In this document: piece by piece, positions 63,258 through 64,000 of the stretch
Layout of the letters: each line of letters begins with the position of its first letter
Position numbering within the stretch: the first letter of the stretch is position 1
Origin: Struthio camelus
Taxonomy: Eukaryota > Chordata > Aves > Struthioniformes > Struthionidae
NCBI RefSeq assembly: GCF_040807025.1
Contig: NC_090981.1
Span: 40,589,817-40,653,816, forward strand
DNA: 64,000 nucleotides
Reading direction: 5' to 3'
Made by a program: the position numbers and the translations under genes
The notes under the pieces: generated by a model
What the model was told of the DNA's origin: nothing
The model's database searches: none
Seen by the model: only the letters and a program-made list of their open reading frames with translations

Positions 63258-64000
63258 CTGTAAAAGAAAGTAAGTTAGATTTCAGTATTGGCTCGCTGTT
63301 TTTCAAACTAGGGCTTCTCCTGGCTTGTTTTCTACAGCCCTTTAGTAACACCAGTTTCAAAGGAGAAAGTTAGTACTATGTGTATTTGTATAAAACAGTT
63401 AGCTGTTATTAAAGTTTCTATTACCCTGGTCTCTGACGCCAAGGAAGAATTTGTATTTAAGTTGCTTCATTACTAAACATTTAAGTTCCAGATTAAAGGA
63501 CATAATGGATTAACATCTTCAAAATATTGGCAGTCTTTTAAACACTTTTTACCTGGTATTACAGGAAAAGATTAACTCCCCCTCCAGGTCTCACCAAAAA
63601 TGAAGCTGTTATCAGATACAAACCTGCATCCAGTATTTACCCTCTGGGACATAAATGGATCATGAATCAAAGCAAAGCACTTAAACCCTGTTTTGACTAA
63701 GACACTTCATTTCTCCAAACTACTTTTATTCCCATTTTGCTCACTTGGAGTTTGGCTGATTTGAGTGGCTATGGAGCAAGCCTCTACCGATTTGATTAAA
63801 AAAAAATCACTTGATTTAGGTTCAAACTCCTAAATGTTATAGCCAGCAATTTGTTACTATTTCAGCAGATGGAAATCTGACTTTTATCTAAGCTGTAGGA
63901 TTTTTAGTACCCATGGCATCCATATGTCAACCTAGCTTCATATTCAAACCCCAAAGGTCTTACCCTGTATGTAGAGTGTACCAGAGCAGTCTGAACATAC
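63258..64000 (-). other. SERF1: SERF1 intron running off the right edge
   Basis: No exon is seen upstream of the SERF1 last exon within the window. The sequence is AT-rich with no recognised repeat. Confidence 0.5.

Overview
The window is vertebrate nuclear DNA and almost certainly avian. Genes are split into short exons with GT/AG junctions. Promoters lie in CpG islands within AT-rich DNA. One intron carries the diagnostic 3' end of a CR1 retroposon, and introns are compact. The gene set is the neighbourhood of human 5q13: AK6, RAD17, MARVELD2, GTF2H2, NAIP, SMN1 and SERF1. From general knowledge this block is Z-linked in chicken; that placement is not visible in the sequence. The species is not determined.

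Layout, left to right. AK6 (minus, about 0.9-2.6 kb, all five coding exons) and RAD17 (plus, about 2.9-20.0 kb, 16 proposed coding exons) diverge from one CpG island. MARVELD2/tricellulin (plus, 21.8-28.0 kb, six coding exons) starts in a second island. About 6-7 kb without a recognisable gene follows, where mammals have OCLN. GTF2H2 (plus, 35.0-45.2 kb, 15 coding exons) encodes 395 residues, as in human. From 48.5 to 54.4 kb lies a broken NAIP-like gene: BIR, NACHT and LRR segments are recognisable but interrupted by several frameshifts and stops. SMN1 (minus, 61.4-55.5 kb, eight coding exons plus a probable untranslated last exon) converges on it. The last coding exon of SERF1 (minus) is at 63.2 kb, and the rest of that gene is beyond the right edge.

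The intact genes are housekeeping: adenylate kinase/ribosome assembly (AK6), 9-1-1 clamp loading at DNA damage (RAD17), tricellular junctions (MARVELD2), the TFIIH core (GTF2H2), and snRNP assembly (SMN1). The innate-immune receptor NAIP is the exception. In mammals it senses flagellin and type III secretion proteins with NLRC4. Here it appears to be a unitary pseudogene frozen between two well-conserved neighbours, and it is the most interesting content of the window. I saw no wholly new gene system, CRISPR array or tRNA/rRNA gene.

Exon boundaries were read by hand from splice consensus, frame and remembered family sequence. All phases close and the total lengths are multiples of three. No alignment or transcript data were available.
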